A stretch of DNA of 64,000 bases from Lepeophtheirus salmonis (GCF_016086655.4 NC_052138.2:7750001-7814000); one strand, 5' to 3'. Shown: positions 24,726-36,146, counted from the first letter of the stretch. Numbers and translations: made by a program. Notes: generated from the letters alone by a model not told the origin.

Positions 24726-25942
24726 AATCGTGTTAATTTTATGGGTAAACCGGTTTTTTTTTTTTTTTGGAATTGATATTCCGAAGAAGGAATTCTCTTT
24801 TCCTTAGCAGTTGTAATTATTATTTAATTCCTTAGTAATGAACTTCTGTCCTAAAAAGACTCAATTTTATTAAAGACCTGATTGAATACTCGTGTGATCT
24901 ATTAAAAGATGGAAATTTACCTTGAAGATTTATTGCTTAATTATAATTGAAAGTCTTTGTTGGACTAAGAGTAGAATAGAGGATTGACGTCAGATTAATT
25001 CTTCCCAATGTCCTTGTTTATTTCCTTACCACCTCCTTCATTGTTACAGCTGATTGTAGCAGATTTCCTCCAAAACATTCTTCAAATTGTCCAGGTTACC
25101 ATATTGATTTAATTTTTACTTTTTTAACTCGCCCATTATGCACACAATTTTCATCACTACAGGGAGAACTATAATCGGTTGTTCATATTTTGGCATACCA
25201 CTTTGCTTTTAGAAATGATACGGAGATCTAAGTTTTTATTTGCAAAGATCAAATACAATTTGGAACTTTTGGCATCAATTTTATAGCTGTAAAATAAATT
25301 ATAATGTTTGGATTTTTTGGGTCTGCTTGTCACAATTATACAAGCAAATTGGCTAATTTATAGTGATTATTGATTTATGAAATCTAATACAATTTACAAA
25401 AAAATTGAATTTCAAATAATCTAATAAATAAATCTAATTCGAGAATGGAACATATCAGAATATGAATTTTTGTCCAATTTTCTTTAAAAGTCAAATAATG
25501 GAATTTTTAAAGATTTATTAAACTAAAAAAAACCTGATTTGCAGATACAATCGTTGAAACCAGATAAAATATAATACTGATAAAATAAAATCCCATTCTA
25601 ACTGCAAATTTTGAAGATGTCTGATAAATAAAATTTCATTCAAACTTGAACCAAGTATCAAAAAAAATAAGTTTTCAATATTTTTTTTCTGTTTTAAGAG
25701 GAGATTTTCAGTCCATAAATTCCATGTTAATTTAGTTCAAAAATCACTCCTTAATAAGATTAATTCAAAACTAAATATTTCTACTAGTTAAATAAAAAAG
25801 GCTATTATTTTTACTTTATTACCAAAAAAAAAGTATTATAGGAAATAAAAAAAATGTTTCATTGTTTAATTAATCGATAGTCATTTTTTGAAAATATATA
25901 TCAATTTGACCTAAAAGATCCACTAAAATAAGTAGGATAATT

Positions 25943-26079
25943 ATGGAGAGGAAGTGATTTTTCTCCCACAAAAAAACTGCGTCAACAGATCATAGTGTTG
26001 CCTTGTTGTACTCCACGCCTTACAAAAATAAAGTCAGCGTTCGTGGTGCTTTTTTTTCTTTTAAAAAATGCGTATAAAT
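25943..26079 (+). promoter_or_regulatory. Family promoter of the 26.1 kb copy, with distal module
   Basis: ATGGAGAGGAAGTGATTTTT at about 25943-25962, CTGCGTCAAC near 25978, CCACGCCT at 26013-26020 and TATAAAT at 26073-26079. The box near 26034, AGTCAGCGTTCG, replaces GTCTGCGTCAA. The distal GGAGAGGAAGT module is shared with the 31.1 and 45.0 kb copies and two relic promoters. Confidence 0.7.
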
Positions 26080-26132
26080 ACTCAAAGTATCAAGAATAAA
26101 GACATTAGTTTTTTAACTCCAATTCAATCAAT

Positions 26133-26714
26133 ATGAAGGTAAGTAACTAATGGAAATCAAAACCTCAAATGTGAATAATGAATTAACCGTATCATTTTTT
26201 ACAGTCTTTCGTCGCATTGTCTGCCATTTTGGCTGTCGCCATGTCTGCTCCTGCTGATCCCTACAGACCAGCTCCCTATCACCCAGCCCCTGCTCCTTAT
26301 CACCCAGCTCCTGCACCATACCACGCAGCTCCTTCCTACAAGGAAGAACCCGCTGTATACCAATACCAATATGGCGTCAGTGATGAATATGCTGGACTCA
26401 ACTTTGGAGCTGATGAGGCCCGTGATGGATACTCCACCCAAGGAAAGTACTCTGTTGCCCTTCCCGACGGTCGCATCCAAACAGTTTCCTACAACGTTGC
26501 TGATGCTTACTCTGGCTATGTTGCTGACGTGACTTACTCCGGAGAGGCCAAATACGAGCCATACCACCCTGCACCATCTCCATACAAGCCTGCTCCCGTC
26601 TACCACGCTGCCCCAGCTCCCTACAAGCCAGCTCCCGTCTACCACGCTGCCCCAGCTCCCTACAAGCCAGCTCCCGTTACCACGCTTAAGCTTCATTCTG
26701 ATAATATTTATTAA
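26133..26714 (+). CDS. RR-type cuticle protein (SAPADPYRP subtype), shifted C-terminus
   Basis: Exons are 26133-26138 (Met-Lys) and 26205-26714; intron 26139-26204 (66 nt). The product is 171 aa. Signal peptide MKSFVALSAILAVAMSA, then PADPYRPAPYHPAP spacer, intact RR domain (VYQYQYGVSDEYAGLNF through TYSGEAKY) and three PYKPAPVYHAA units, one more than the near-identical 31.1 kb copy. In the last unit a base is missing (CCCGTTACCACGC for CCCGTCTACCACGC), so the normal VYHA end is replaced by VTTLKLHSDNIY and the normal stop is bypassed. The change affects only the last dozen residues, so the protein may still work. AATAAA is at 26739-26744. An assembly error is the alternative explanation. 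Confidence 0.88.
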
Positions 26715-26897
26715 TTTATTTATTTATTTTTAGCCCTAAATAAATTTATTTGAAACTAATTTCATCTCTTTTGTCTTGTCGTTATTGTAAACACGTAAAA
26801 AAAGTTATCTTGTTTACAACCAAATTAAGTGGCTTTTAATGATTCTTTAACGTGATTAATCAGTTGGCAATACTCATTAGTGAGATGAATTTACAAA

Positions 26898-27500
26898 TAC
26901 AGGGTCCTCCAGGTAAATCCAGACCATCTTTAACTACTTCCTGAATAATAAGAAAGCATTTAACTCGTTTATTTCAATTTGAAAGTGAGAGTTTAGTTGC
27001 GAAACATTTAATGGAAAACAAGTATTTACTATGTATGAGACCATCATCCAATTTTGATACACGGGAAAAAGCCAAGCGTACATCAATAAAGTGCTCAGAT
27101 ATCCAGAAAGCACAGTATACGACGTTTACAACCACTCGAATGAGGGATGAACGTATAATAGAAGAGGTCACAATTTCCAGAGTGATAAAAAAAACAATTC
27201 CATATTCGAGTTAGGCCTGAATTGTTCCTTGAAGTCATCTCTTTTTACTTTGATTCATGCGGTTGCCAAAAAGCACATGGTAAGACGTGCAGCTGTCTCC
27301 AGGGGCATAAACATGTACCTCATGATGAATTCATACCGCTTCTACAAAATATATATCCTTACAGACAAAATGAAGGCCACAGGGGCTGTCTATGGAAGAA
27401 AAGTGCTAAGCGATTTGATGCCCCATGGTAGCCGAATCATCTTTTCCGATGAGAAACAATAGACTTTCGACACATCCCACAACATCTAGAACAATGGATA
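26898..27500 (+). pseudogene. Tc1/mariner-type element relic, N-terminal half of transposase
   Basis: An ACAGGGTCCTCCAGGTAAA end at about 26898 looks like a 5' terminal repeat. Downstream, in different frames, come an N-terminal helix-turn-helix-like part (TSIKCSDIQKAQYTTF) and at 27229-27462 a longer part with AVAKKHMVRRAAVSRGI, then ILTDKMKAT, and GSRIIFSDEKQ followed by a stop. IIFSDEK is the context of the first catalytic Asp of this superfamily. The following TFDTSHNI..NNG keeps the spacing of the usual F.(V)D...N..N. No second half or 3' end is seen. Frameshifts and stops make it dead. Confidence 0.72.
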
Positions 27501-28045
27501 GCTTGAGAGAGAGCTAATGTTCCCACTTCTAAATTCTACACTTATTGATTAATTTCTGTTTATCTGTCTTCAGTAGTTAACTGAATAATTATATAAAAAG
27601 AAAAGCAAAAATTATCTACTGCATTACTTGAGAGTGTAGGTCGAATTAAAACTATGGTCATCGAGAAAACGCAAATATTTCATTCAGTATAAAGCCTACG
27701 TGTTAACTTTTAATTAGAAATGTTTTTGTAATTCTTGATGTTTTTCAAGATCAACTTTTTATTATTTCCATTCCTTTTTACATGTATAATTTCATTCTGA
27801 AATTAGATGATTAACGTCTTGTGTGTAATATTAGCATAGTGATTTCTAAGAATATATTTTTTCGATAAGAAATATCTTACTCTTAACAAAATTTTAAAGA
27901 CAGGTTCAAAGATATTTCATTTTCTAAGGCCAGGAGGATAGAATAGAATTAAAAACTGGTATAAGAACCTGACATGTCATGGAAGCATTTCTAAATACAA
28001 CAAAGGAATAGAAGGAGTGATCTCTTTGATGTAATAATAGCTGTC

Positions 28046-29125
28046 ATCATACTCGAGTCCAATGAAAAGTAAGTAACTTTTGCATCTACCTGTAATATTG
28101 TCTAAGGCAAGATATCCTTTCTCACAAGTTACCTATTCCTTAATAATTGACAACCCTAATTTAATTTTGGACTCCATTGACTTTGTGATGGCGAAGTGAG
28201 GATAGAAAGGAATAAAAGAATAATTATGACAGTTTTGGAAATACAAACATATACAAGAGCAGAAAACACTCTTCCTATATCATTTAGCAACTGCAAAAGC
28301 TCCTTTTATAGTAGCTTTTTGAACATCTCTGGTTATGATTAAATATTTAATGTATACTTATTTATCTCAAAATATATTTCTATATAAACCATTTATTAAA
28401 TAATACTTTACTTCTTCTAAAATACAAATGGAGAAAGCAAATGTCCCTGTAATTCCTATTTAGGTTAAAGAATAAATCTTATTGCCATTCTTATATTCTT
28501 CTATAATATAATTCATTCATATTTTATATAAGGACACACTGGAGAATGCATGGTGAAGTACAAATGCCGGCAGAAAACAACATATTCAACTTTTTGGATG
28601 AGTGTATTGTTAGTTGAATAAATAATGGTTTATTCTTATCATTTTCAGCATAAAAATGGAAATATATTGAGTTCAGATCAAGATACAAAATCAATAAAAC
28701 ACTTTTTATAATAAAAAAAAAGACTTTTACTTAAGGTTTAATTATCCTAATTTTAATTTGTGGACTGTTCTAAGGGTAAAAAATGACTCTTAATAATAAT
28801 AGTCCCAAATTATTATAATTACAGATATTTCAGAAATCAGATGACTGAGAGAAAAGCTGAGATAAGTTTTGGATTCAGCACATAGAGAAAAATTTATTTT
28901 TGGATTGAACTCATTTGTATAAAATAAGTATTCATTCCCCTGTGTAATCATTCCTATTTGATTACTTTTATCAATAAGAGAAAAATAGTATGTTTGAATT
29001 CATTACCATAATAAACGTTGCTCATATTGAATATAGAAGTAAAAGATCTTTTTTCCTTGATTTCTTTATAGACATTTATAAAAAAAAATGGATATCTATT
29101 TGATAAACAAAATAAGTTGAATAAC
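28046..29125. other. Intergenic, AT-rich; nothing recognised
   Basis: Unique sequence between the two duplicated units; no gene supported. Confidence 0.45.
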
Positions 29126-29262
29126 TGTGGAGAGGAAGTAGATTTATCTGCAGCTTAATAACCAGCGTCAATAAATCTTAGTGTTGCTTTATTTTCACTC
29201 CACGCCCTAAAAAAGTAAAGTCTACATAAATGGGGTTTTTTTATAAAAAAATGCGTATAAAT
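29126..29262 (+). promoter_or_regulatory. Orphan family promoter without a gene
   Basis: A complete-looking family promoter: CTGTGGAGAGGAAGTAGATTT near 29126-29146, CAGCGTCAATAA near 29163, CCACGCCC at 29200-29207 and TATAAAT at 29256-29262 in GCGTATAAATACTCAAAGCA. Right after it (about 29273-29290) the sequence enters the left edge of duplicated unit R2. No leader, ATGAAG exon or RR exon follows. The gene it served was lost or moved when the duplication formed. Confidence 0.75.
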
Positions 29263-30942
29263 ACTCAAAGCAATGGATTAACGCTTAGCTTAATTTTATA
29301 GGTAAACCGGTTTTTTTTTAAATTGGTAATCCGAAGAAGGAATTTTTTTTTCCTTACAGGTTGTAATTATTATTTTATTCCTGGGTTTATGAATTTATTT
29401 TCCTAAATAAACTCAATTTTATTAAAGACCTGATTGAACACTCGTGTGGTCTATTAAAACATGGAATTTTACCTTGAAGATTTGTTGCCTAATTATAATT
29501 GAAAGTGTTTGATGGAGTAAGAGTGGAATTGGGGATAGACGTAGGATTAATTCTTCCCAATGTCCTTTTTATTTCCTTACCCCTCCTTCATTGTTACAGC
29601 TGATTGTAGCAGATTTCCTCCAAAACATTCTTCAAATTGTCCAGGTTGCCATTTTGATTTAATTTTTACTTTTTTAACTCACCCATTATGCACAAATTTT
29701 CATCACTACAGGAAGCACTATAATCGGTTGTTCATATTTTGGCATACCACTTTGCTTTTAGAAATGATAAAGAGATCTAAGTTTTTATTTGCAAAGATAA
29801 AATACAATTTGGAACTTTTGGCATCAATTTTATAGCTGTAAAATAAATTATAATGTTTGGATTTTTTGGGTCTGCTTGTCAGAATTATAGGGTCAATTGG
29901 CTAAGTAGTGATTATTGATTTATGAAATCTAATACAATTTACAAAAAAATTGAATTTCAAATAACCTAATAAATATATCTAATTGGAGAATGGAACATAT
30001 AGAATATGAATTTTTGTCCAATTTTCTTTAAAAGACAAATCAGATAAAATTTTGTGAGTCGAGTTACAGAATTCAAAAGATGTGATACCTGCAGGCGAAA
30101 AAAAAGGCAACCAACTCAGCACTAATACAAGATATAAAAACAAATTCGGCTCTTTTGATTTATCTACTTTAAATTAACAAATAATGGAATTTTTAAAGAT
30201 TTATTAAACTAAAAAAAAAAACCTGATTTGCAGATACAATCGTTGAAAATATATTAACCTTGCTTTTCTTGGCTCAATATCCTCCCCAGTTTGTATCCTG
30301 AACAGTATGCAGGACCATGAAACAAGAGTGAAATGCAATTTCTTGCATTCCAGGATGATGGAGTTGATCAATTACTACTTAGGGGAGCAGGAAGGCTTAA
30401 TATCGTGCTGTGCTCGAGTGAACCAATCCAACGCTAGTAATAGTTTAATAACTCTGAAATGTTGTCTACATATCTCACACAGCCTACATATTTAGACCTT
30501 AACCAATTCGGTCAATATCAAAATCTGATCAATTTTATGTATTTACCTTATCGAAGATGTACTTAAATACTGATAAAATAAAATTTCATTCTAACTTCAA
30601 ATTTTGAAGCAGTCGTGAATAAACTTTCAAACTTGAACCAAGAATCAAAAATAAGTTTATAATATTTTTTTTCTGTTTTAAGAGAGATTTTCAGTTCATA
30701 AATTCCATGTTAATTTAGTTCAAAAATCAATCCTTAATAAGATTAATTCAAACTAAATATTTCTACTAGTTAAATAAAGAAAAGTTATTATTTTTAATTC
30801 ATTACCAAAAAAAAAAAAAAATGATGCTGATAAAATAGTTATAGGAAATAAAAAAATGTTTCATTGTTTAATTTATCGATAGTCATTTTGAAAATATATA
30901 TCAATTTGACCTAAAAGATCGACTAAAATAAGTAGGATAATT

Positions 30943-31079
30943 ATGGAGAGGAAGTGATTTTTCTCCCACAAAAAAACTGCGTCAACAGATCATAGTGTTG
31001 CCTTGTTGTACTCCACGCCTTACAAAAATAAAGTCTGCGTTCGTTGTGCTTTTTTTTCTTTTAAAAAATGCGTATAAAT
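30943..31079 (+). promoter_or_regulatory. Family promoter of the 31.1 kb copy
   Basis: Nearly identical to the 26.1 kb promoter: ATGGAGAGGAAGTGATTTTT near 30943-30962, CTGCGTCAAC near 30978, CCACGCCT at 31013-31020, AGTCTGCGTTCG near 31032 and TATAAAT at 31073-31079. Confidence 0.72.
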
Positions 31080-31132
31080 ACTCAAAGTATCAAGAATAAA
31101 GACATTAGTTTTTTAACTCCAATTCAATCAAT

Positions 31133-31651
31133 ATGAAGGTAAGTAACTAATGGAAATCAAAACCTCAAATGTGAATAATGAATTAACCGTATCATTTTTT
31201 ACAGTCTTTCGTCGCATTGTCTGCTATTTTGGCTGTCGCCATGTCTGCTCCTGCTGATCCCTACAGACCAGCTCCCTATCACCCAGCCCCTGCTCCTTAT
31301 CACCCAGCTCCTGCCCCATACCACGCAGCTCCTTCCTACAAGGAAGAACCCGCTGTATACCAATACCAATATGGCGTCAGTGATGAATATGCTGGACTCA
31401 ACTTTGGAGCTGATGAGGCCCGTGATGGATACTCCACCCAAGGAAAGTACTCTGTTGCCCTACCCGACGGTCGCATCCAAACAGTTTCCTACAACGTTGC
31501 TGATGCTTACTCTGGCTATGTTGCTGACGTGACTTACTCTGGAGAGGCCAAATACGAGCCATACCACCCTGCACCATCTCCATACAAGCCTGCTCCCGTC
31601 TACCACGCTGCCCCAGCTCCCTACAAGCCAGCTCCCGTCTACCACGCTTAA
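31133..31651 (+). CDS. RR-type cuticle protein (SAPADPYRP subtype)
   Basis: Exons are 31133-31138 (Met-Lys) and 31205-31651; intron 31139-31204 (66 nt, GTAAGT/TTACAG). The product is 150 aa. Signal peptide MKSFVALSAILAVAMSA, cleavage likely within or just after AMSA. Spacer PADPYRPAPYHPAPAPYHPAP, RR domain with VYQYQYGVSDEYAGLNF, ARDGYSTQGKYSVALPDGR and DAYSGYVADVTYSGEAKY, then two PYKPAPVYHA units and a normal stop. The Gly in QYGVSD is shared with the 26.1 and 48.8 kb copies. AATAAA is at 31701-31706. This is the intact sister of the 26.1 kb copy, from which it differs by a few substitutions, one repeat unit and the terminal frameshift. Confidence 0.94.
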
Positions 31652-31855
31652 GCTTCATTCTGATAATATTTATTAGTTTATTTATTTATTTTTAACGCTA
31701 AATAAATTTATTTGAAACTAATTTCATCTCTTTTGTCTTGTCGTTATTGTAAACATGTAAGCTATCTTGTTTAGAACAGAATTAAGTAACTTTTAATGGT
31801 TCTCTAACGTAATTAATCAATTGGCAATACTCATTAGTGAGAGTAATTTACATAT

Positions 31856-32470
31856 ACAGGGTCGTCCAGGTAAATACAGACCATCTTTAACTACTTCCTG
31901 AATAATAAGAAAAACATTTAACTTCGTTTATTTCAACTTGAAAGTGAGAGGTTAGTTGCGAAACTTTCAATTGAAGACAAGTATTTACAATGTATGAGAC
32001 CATCATCCAATTTTGTTGCACGGGAAAAAGCCAAGCGCACATCAATAAATTGCTCAGATATCCAGAAACACAGTCTACGAAGTTTGCAAACACTGGAAGG
32101 AGGGATGAACGTATAATAGAAAAGCTCACAATTCCCAGAGTGATAAAAAGAAAATAACAATTCCATATTCGTGTTAGGCCTTAATTGTTCCTTGAAGTCA
32201 TCGCTTTTTACTTTAATTCATGCTGTTGCCAAAAAGCATATGGTAAGACGTGCAGCAGTCTCCAAGGGCATAAACACGGACCTCATGATGAATTCATACC
32301 GCCTCTACAAAATACATATCCTTACAGACAAAATGAATGCCACACAGGCTGTCTATGGAAGAAAAGTGCTAAGCGATTTGATGTCCCATGGTAGCCAAAT
32401 CATCTTTTCCAATGAGAAACAATAGACTTTCGACACATCCCACAATATCTACAACAATGGATAGTTTGCC
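31856..32470 (+). pseudogene. Tc1/mariner-type element relic, duplicate copy
   Basis: Counterpart of the relic at 26898-27500, at the same place relative to the gene, so the insertion predates the segmental duplication. The frame 32171-32425 reads AVAKKHMVRRAAVSKGI, ILTDKMNAT and IIFSNEKQ-stop. Here the first catalytic Asp position is Asn (SNEK for SDEK). The 5' end reads ACAGGGTCGTCCAGGTAAA. Confidence 0.72.
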
Positions 32471-33000
32471 ACAGAGAGAGACCTAATGTTCCCACTTCTA
32501 AATTCTACACTTATTGATTAATTTCTGTTTACCTGTCCTGAGTAGTTAACTGAATAATTATATAAAAAGAAAAGCAAAAATTATCTACTGAATTACTTAA
32601 GAGGCTAGGTCGAATTAAAATTATGGTCATCGAGAAAACGCAAATATTTCCTTCAGTATAAAGCCTACGTGTTAACTTTTAATTAGAAATGTTTTTGTAA
32701 TCCTTGATATTTTTTAAGATCAACTTTTTATTATTTCCATTCATTTTTAAATATATAATTTTATTCTGAAATTAGGTGATTAACGTCTTGTCAGTAAGAT
32801 TAGCATCGTGATTTCTAAGAATATATTTTTCTTACTCTTATCAAAATTTTAAAGATAGTTTCAAAGATATTTCATTTTCTAAGGCCAGGAGAATAGGATT
32901 AAAAATTTGTAAAAGAACCTGACATGTCATGGAAGCATTTCTAAATACAACAAAGGAATAGAAGGAGTGATCTCTTTGATGAAATAATAGCTGTCTTTGG

Positions 33001-33966
33001 AGGGATAAAGGAAAGAGTAGTGTCCAATATTTAACTGGTAAGTAGTCAACACATGAAACTTAGACTAAATGGTTATCTGCCTAGTTTATAATTTATTCGT
33101 CATACTGACTAAGTCTTCATCTATTTTTAGATGAGATCAAGTAAAGCTTTAGAGGCACCAATGGTCGCCTCCTATTAGCTCAAGTCCCTATTTCCAAAGG
33201 TCCAATGTGTAAGGGAACAGCAAAAGGCACTTCCAGGTACAATATTGGGGAACGTCTACATTGCTTCTATAATTATCATAAATAATGACAATTATATTAT
33301 AAATTTATATATTTTTTGGAAATTTTGTTCATATAAGTACAAAATGAACCACTCTGAATATGAAAATATAATTATATTAAATCTAATCTAATAATTTAAT
33401 AACAATTATTTCTTCTAATCATACATCTCTAACTAACATCTTAAAGCTACTGATCCTAGTGATAGGTTAATAAATTAACCAGCTCTATCGGAGTCTTATT
33501 GATATGTATGCATTTTTTATACATAAAAATATCTTACTTGAATCATAAACCGATGAAATCGATCCCTTATTTGTTACTAATTTTTTCAATAATTATTCCT
33601 AATAATAGTTTAATTTATAATTCGATTTTTTTAAAGCTGCTATCGTACATTGACAGTAGAGTCAGTTGCAACGTTTTACAATCCAGTCTTCAAATGTAGA
33701 TTTATAAACATCTCAAAATTGATTCAAATAATACTAGACATGGCGAATCAAATTTACATGTGTCTGATACATATCAGTATCGAGTAATTGAATCAAAGGC
33801 AAAAATTGTTTTAATTTTTAACAAACTCTCTCTTGAATATTATTAACCCTGAACCAAAATGTTTGAACTGAATTTTTCGATTCTGGCAATCCTTCAGATT
33901 AAACGATTTTCTACATACTTAAAACTATTCAGAGGTTATATAAGCAACAACATTAAATTAAAGGAC
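33001..33966. repeat. Duplicated block Q, copy 3 (3' part)
   Basis: Matches about 15870-16862. A 66-codon frame at 33499-33699 lies here, but the equivalent stretch of copy 1 does not keep it, so it is not a supported gene. Confidence 0.65.
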
Positions 33967-34538
33967 ATCACTGTTCAAAGATTATCAAAGATGGAAATTT
34001 TATTTTCTGTTTAATTCCCTTTTAGTCAAAAACCATGGATAATGTCAAGTTTTAATGTCATTGACTGGATTGAAAACATAGAAAAGTGTTAATTTGAATT
34101 CAATTGATATTCACGCCATTTTATGTTAAAAATATGAAGATCTTGAAAAAAGTATCACAAAAATGCTCATTTTGACATATTAAGCCATTCAAAATTAAAG
34201 CAATCTTAAATAGTATAAATCAAATGAATATCACAATAATAATAGAGTAATTAGTGAATTAGCCTATAAATAAAAATAAACACAACACCACAATAAGTAG
34301 TTCACTATTTAATACATAGTTTGAATTCATTTGCTTGAAGAGAAATATACATAAAAGTAAACATAATATGAAGAAATTATTATATAAAACCATTTGAGTA
34401 CAATCCTGATAAATACACACTTATAATTTGATATGTTGATCATTATGTAAGTGTCAATTGGAAAATAAATACTTGAGTGAATGTTTCTTTTAAATAATAA
34501 ACTTGCATATACAGTCTGTAATGTTGCCCTCTTTTACT

Positions 34539-34612
34539 CCACGCCCTTCAATAACAATGAATATTTAGGCAGGGTCTGCGTCAATTTTTTTTTTTAATGC
34601 GTATGTATAAAT
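34539..34612 (+). promoter_or_regulatory. Family promoter of the 34.7 kb copy
   Basis: CCACGCCC at 34539-34546, GTCTGCGTCAA at 34574-34584 and TATAAAT at 34606-34612. The TATA context is GCGTATGTATAAATACTC, a 4-nt duplication relative to GCGTATAAATACTC. Confidence 0.74.
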
Positions 34613-34665
34613 ACTCAAAGCATCAAGAATCAAAGTATTAGTATTCTAACTCCAATTCAATCAAC

Positions 34666-35267
34666 ATGAAGGTAAATAATGAATAAGAATCAAATCCTCA
34701 AATGTGGACCTTGAATTCACCATTTTTTTCTTCTCTTTACAGTCCTTCATTGCTTTGTCTGCTCTCTTGGCTGTTGCCTTTGCTGACCACCCAGCACCCG
34801 CTCCATACCACCCAGCCCCTTATCACCCTGCTCCAGCCTACAAACCCGCTCCTTATCACCCAGCTCCTTCCTACAAGGAAGATCCCGCAGTCTACCAATA
34901 CCAATATGCCGTCAGTGATGAATATGCTGGACTCAACTTTGGAGCTGATGAGGCCCGTGATGGATACTCCACCCAAGGAAAGTACTCTGTTGCCCTTCCC
35001 GACGGTCGCATCCAAACTGTGTCCTACAACGTTGCTGATGCTTACTCTGGTTATGTTGCTGACGTCACCTACTCTGGAGAGGCTAAATACGAGCCATACC
35101 ACCCTGCTCCCGCTCCTTACAAGCCTGCTCCGCCTACCACGCTGCCCCAGCTCCATACAAACCTGCCTGCCTGTCTACAAGCCTGCTCCTGTCTACCACG
35201 CTGCTCCCATTTACCACGCTTAAGCTTCATGCTGATAATATTTATTAGTGTATTTATTTATTTTTAA
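34666..35267 (+). CDS. RR-type cuticle protein (DHP subtype), frameshifted tail
   Basis: Exons are 34666-34671 (Met-Lys) and 34743 onward; intron 34672-34742 has a GTAAAT donor. Signal peptide MKSFIALSALLAVAFA, DHPAPAPYHPAP spacer and RR domain are canonical. In the tail a base is missing near 35131 (GCTCCGCCTACCAC for GCTCCCGTCTACCAC), and two extra bases occur near 35166 (CCTGCCTGCCTGTCTAC). The literal frame runs on to a stop at 35265-35267, giving about 176 aa with a Cys/Leu-rich end. The expected tail VYKPAPVYHAAPIYHA and its TAA (35221-35223) survive in another frame. AATAAA is at 35273-35278. Real mutation, allele or assembly error cannot be separated here; the chitin-binding part is unaffected. 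Confidence 0.85.
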
Positions 35268-35279
35268 TGCTAAATAAAT

Positions 35280-36046
35280 CTAATTGAAACTAATTATGTA
35301 TGGTTTTCTTATTTGTGAGTCAATATTCATTGTTTTATTGTTTAGGGTAGGTTCAAATGTTTATTAATCGTTTCTACCTTGATAAGCTATATATTTGATT
35401 TGTAGATATCTAATTTTTCCCTGATGAAACAGATTTATCATTATATTTATAGGCCTTATTAAATACTACAAAAGTTCTAGTATTCTAGGTCAAATGGTGA
35501 TAAAATTATTACATGTAATAAATTTAGTATTTATGTGATATTTATTTGTATTAGTATTTTTCTTAGTTTTTAATGTTATGACTTTTTTCAACTAGGTAAT
35601 TACAAACTACACTTAAATGTATATTTAGAACATAAAAATTTCAGCTACAATAAGATGTGGTATTCCTCCTCCAAAATGAAAAAAATATATAAAACTATAG
35701 ATCATCAGAGGATATATGTACATAGTTATTGCCCAATAATCCTCAAATGTTTTGGACGTGGGTACTTGTACTCAAAATCTTCTAATTGAGCTGGACAACA
35801 TATTGTATTTTATTGGATAACTCAATCAATGACTTTACATGAGCTCGAAACCTAAGAACTATAATTTTTTAAATAAAAATAAAGAAAGATTTGTTTGTTA
35901 GTTCTGTGTACATCATATTTTATATTAAATAACTATTATAAAATCAAATTAAATTTACATTTTAGCTTGCCTTCACCGTTTAGTGTTTAGGTTCTCTAGA
36001 TTTGTCATAATCATTAATTTAATAGTAAGACAAGTTACAAGTATTT
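35280..36046. other. Intergenic up to the assembly gap
   Basis: AT-rich, no gene supported. Confidence 0.5.
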
Positions 36047-36146
36047 NNNNNNNNNNNNNNNNNNNNNNNNNNNNNNNNNNNNNNNNNNNNNNNNNNNNNN
36101 NNNNNNNNNNNNNNNNNNNNNNNNNNNNNNNNNNNNNNNNNNNNNN
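36047..36146. other. Assembly gap, 100 N
   Basis: A run of exactly 100 N, the usual size for a gap of unknown length. Family genes to its left are all on the + strand and those to its right all on the - strand, so the join deserves caution. Confidence 0.99.

Larger units (their letters stand above)
24726..28045. repeat. Tandem segmental duplication, copy R1 (+Q)
   Basis: From about 24726 (GGGTAAACCGG) to about 28045 the sequence matches about 29290-33000 in the same orientation. The unit holds one cuticle gene, its promoter, a mariner relic and the start of block Q. R1 lacks two inserts present in R2 (near 30040-30180 and 30250-30570). Confidence 0.85.
29290..33000. repeat. Tandem segmental duplication, copy R2 (+Q)
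   Basis: Counterpart of about 24726-28045. It carries two extra inserts. One of roughly 140 nt near 30040-30180 is bordered by ACAAAT on both sides, which could be a target-site duplication. The other spans about 30250-30570. Block Q continues on to about 33966. Confidence 0.85.

Noticed and set aside
29560..29835. 91-codon frame in duplicated unit R2
   Set aside because: The equivalent stretch of R1 (about 25010-25290) has indels that break the frame, and no family pattern is visible.
31887..32166. - strand frames of 77-80 codons
   Set aside because: They are antisense to the mariner-type relic and its terminal region; no independent support.
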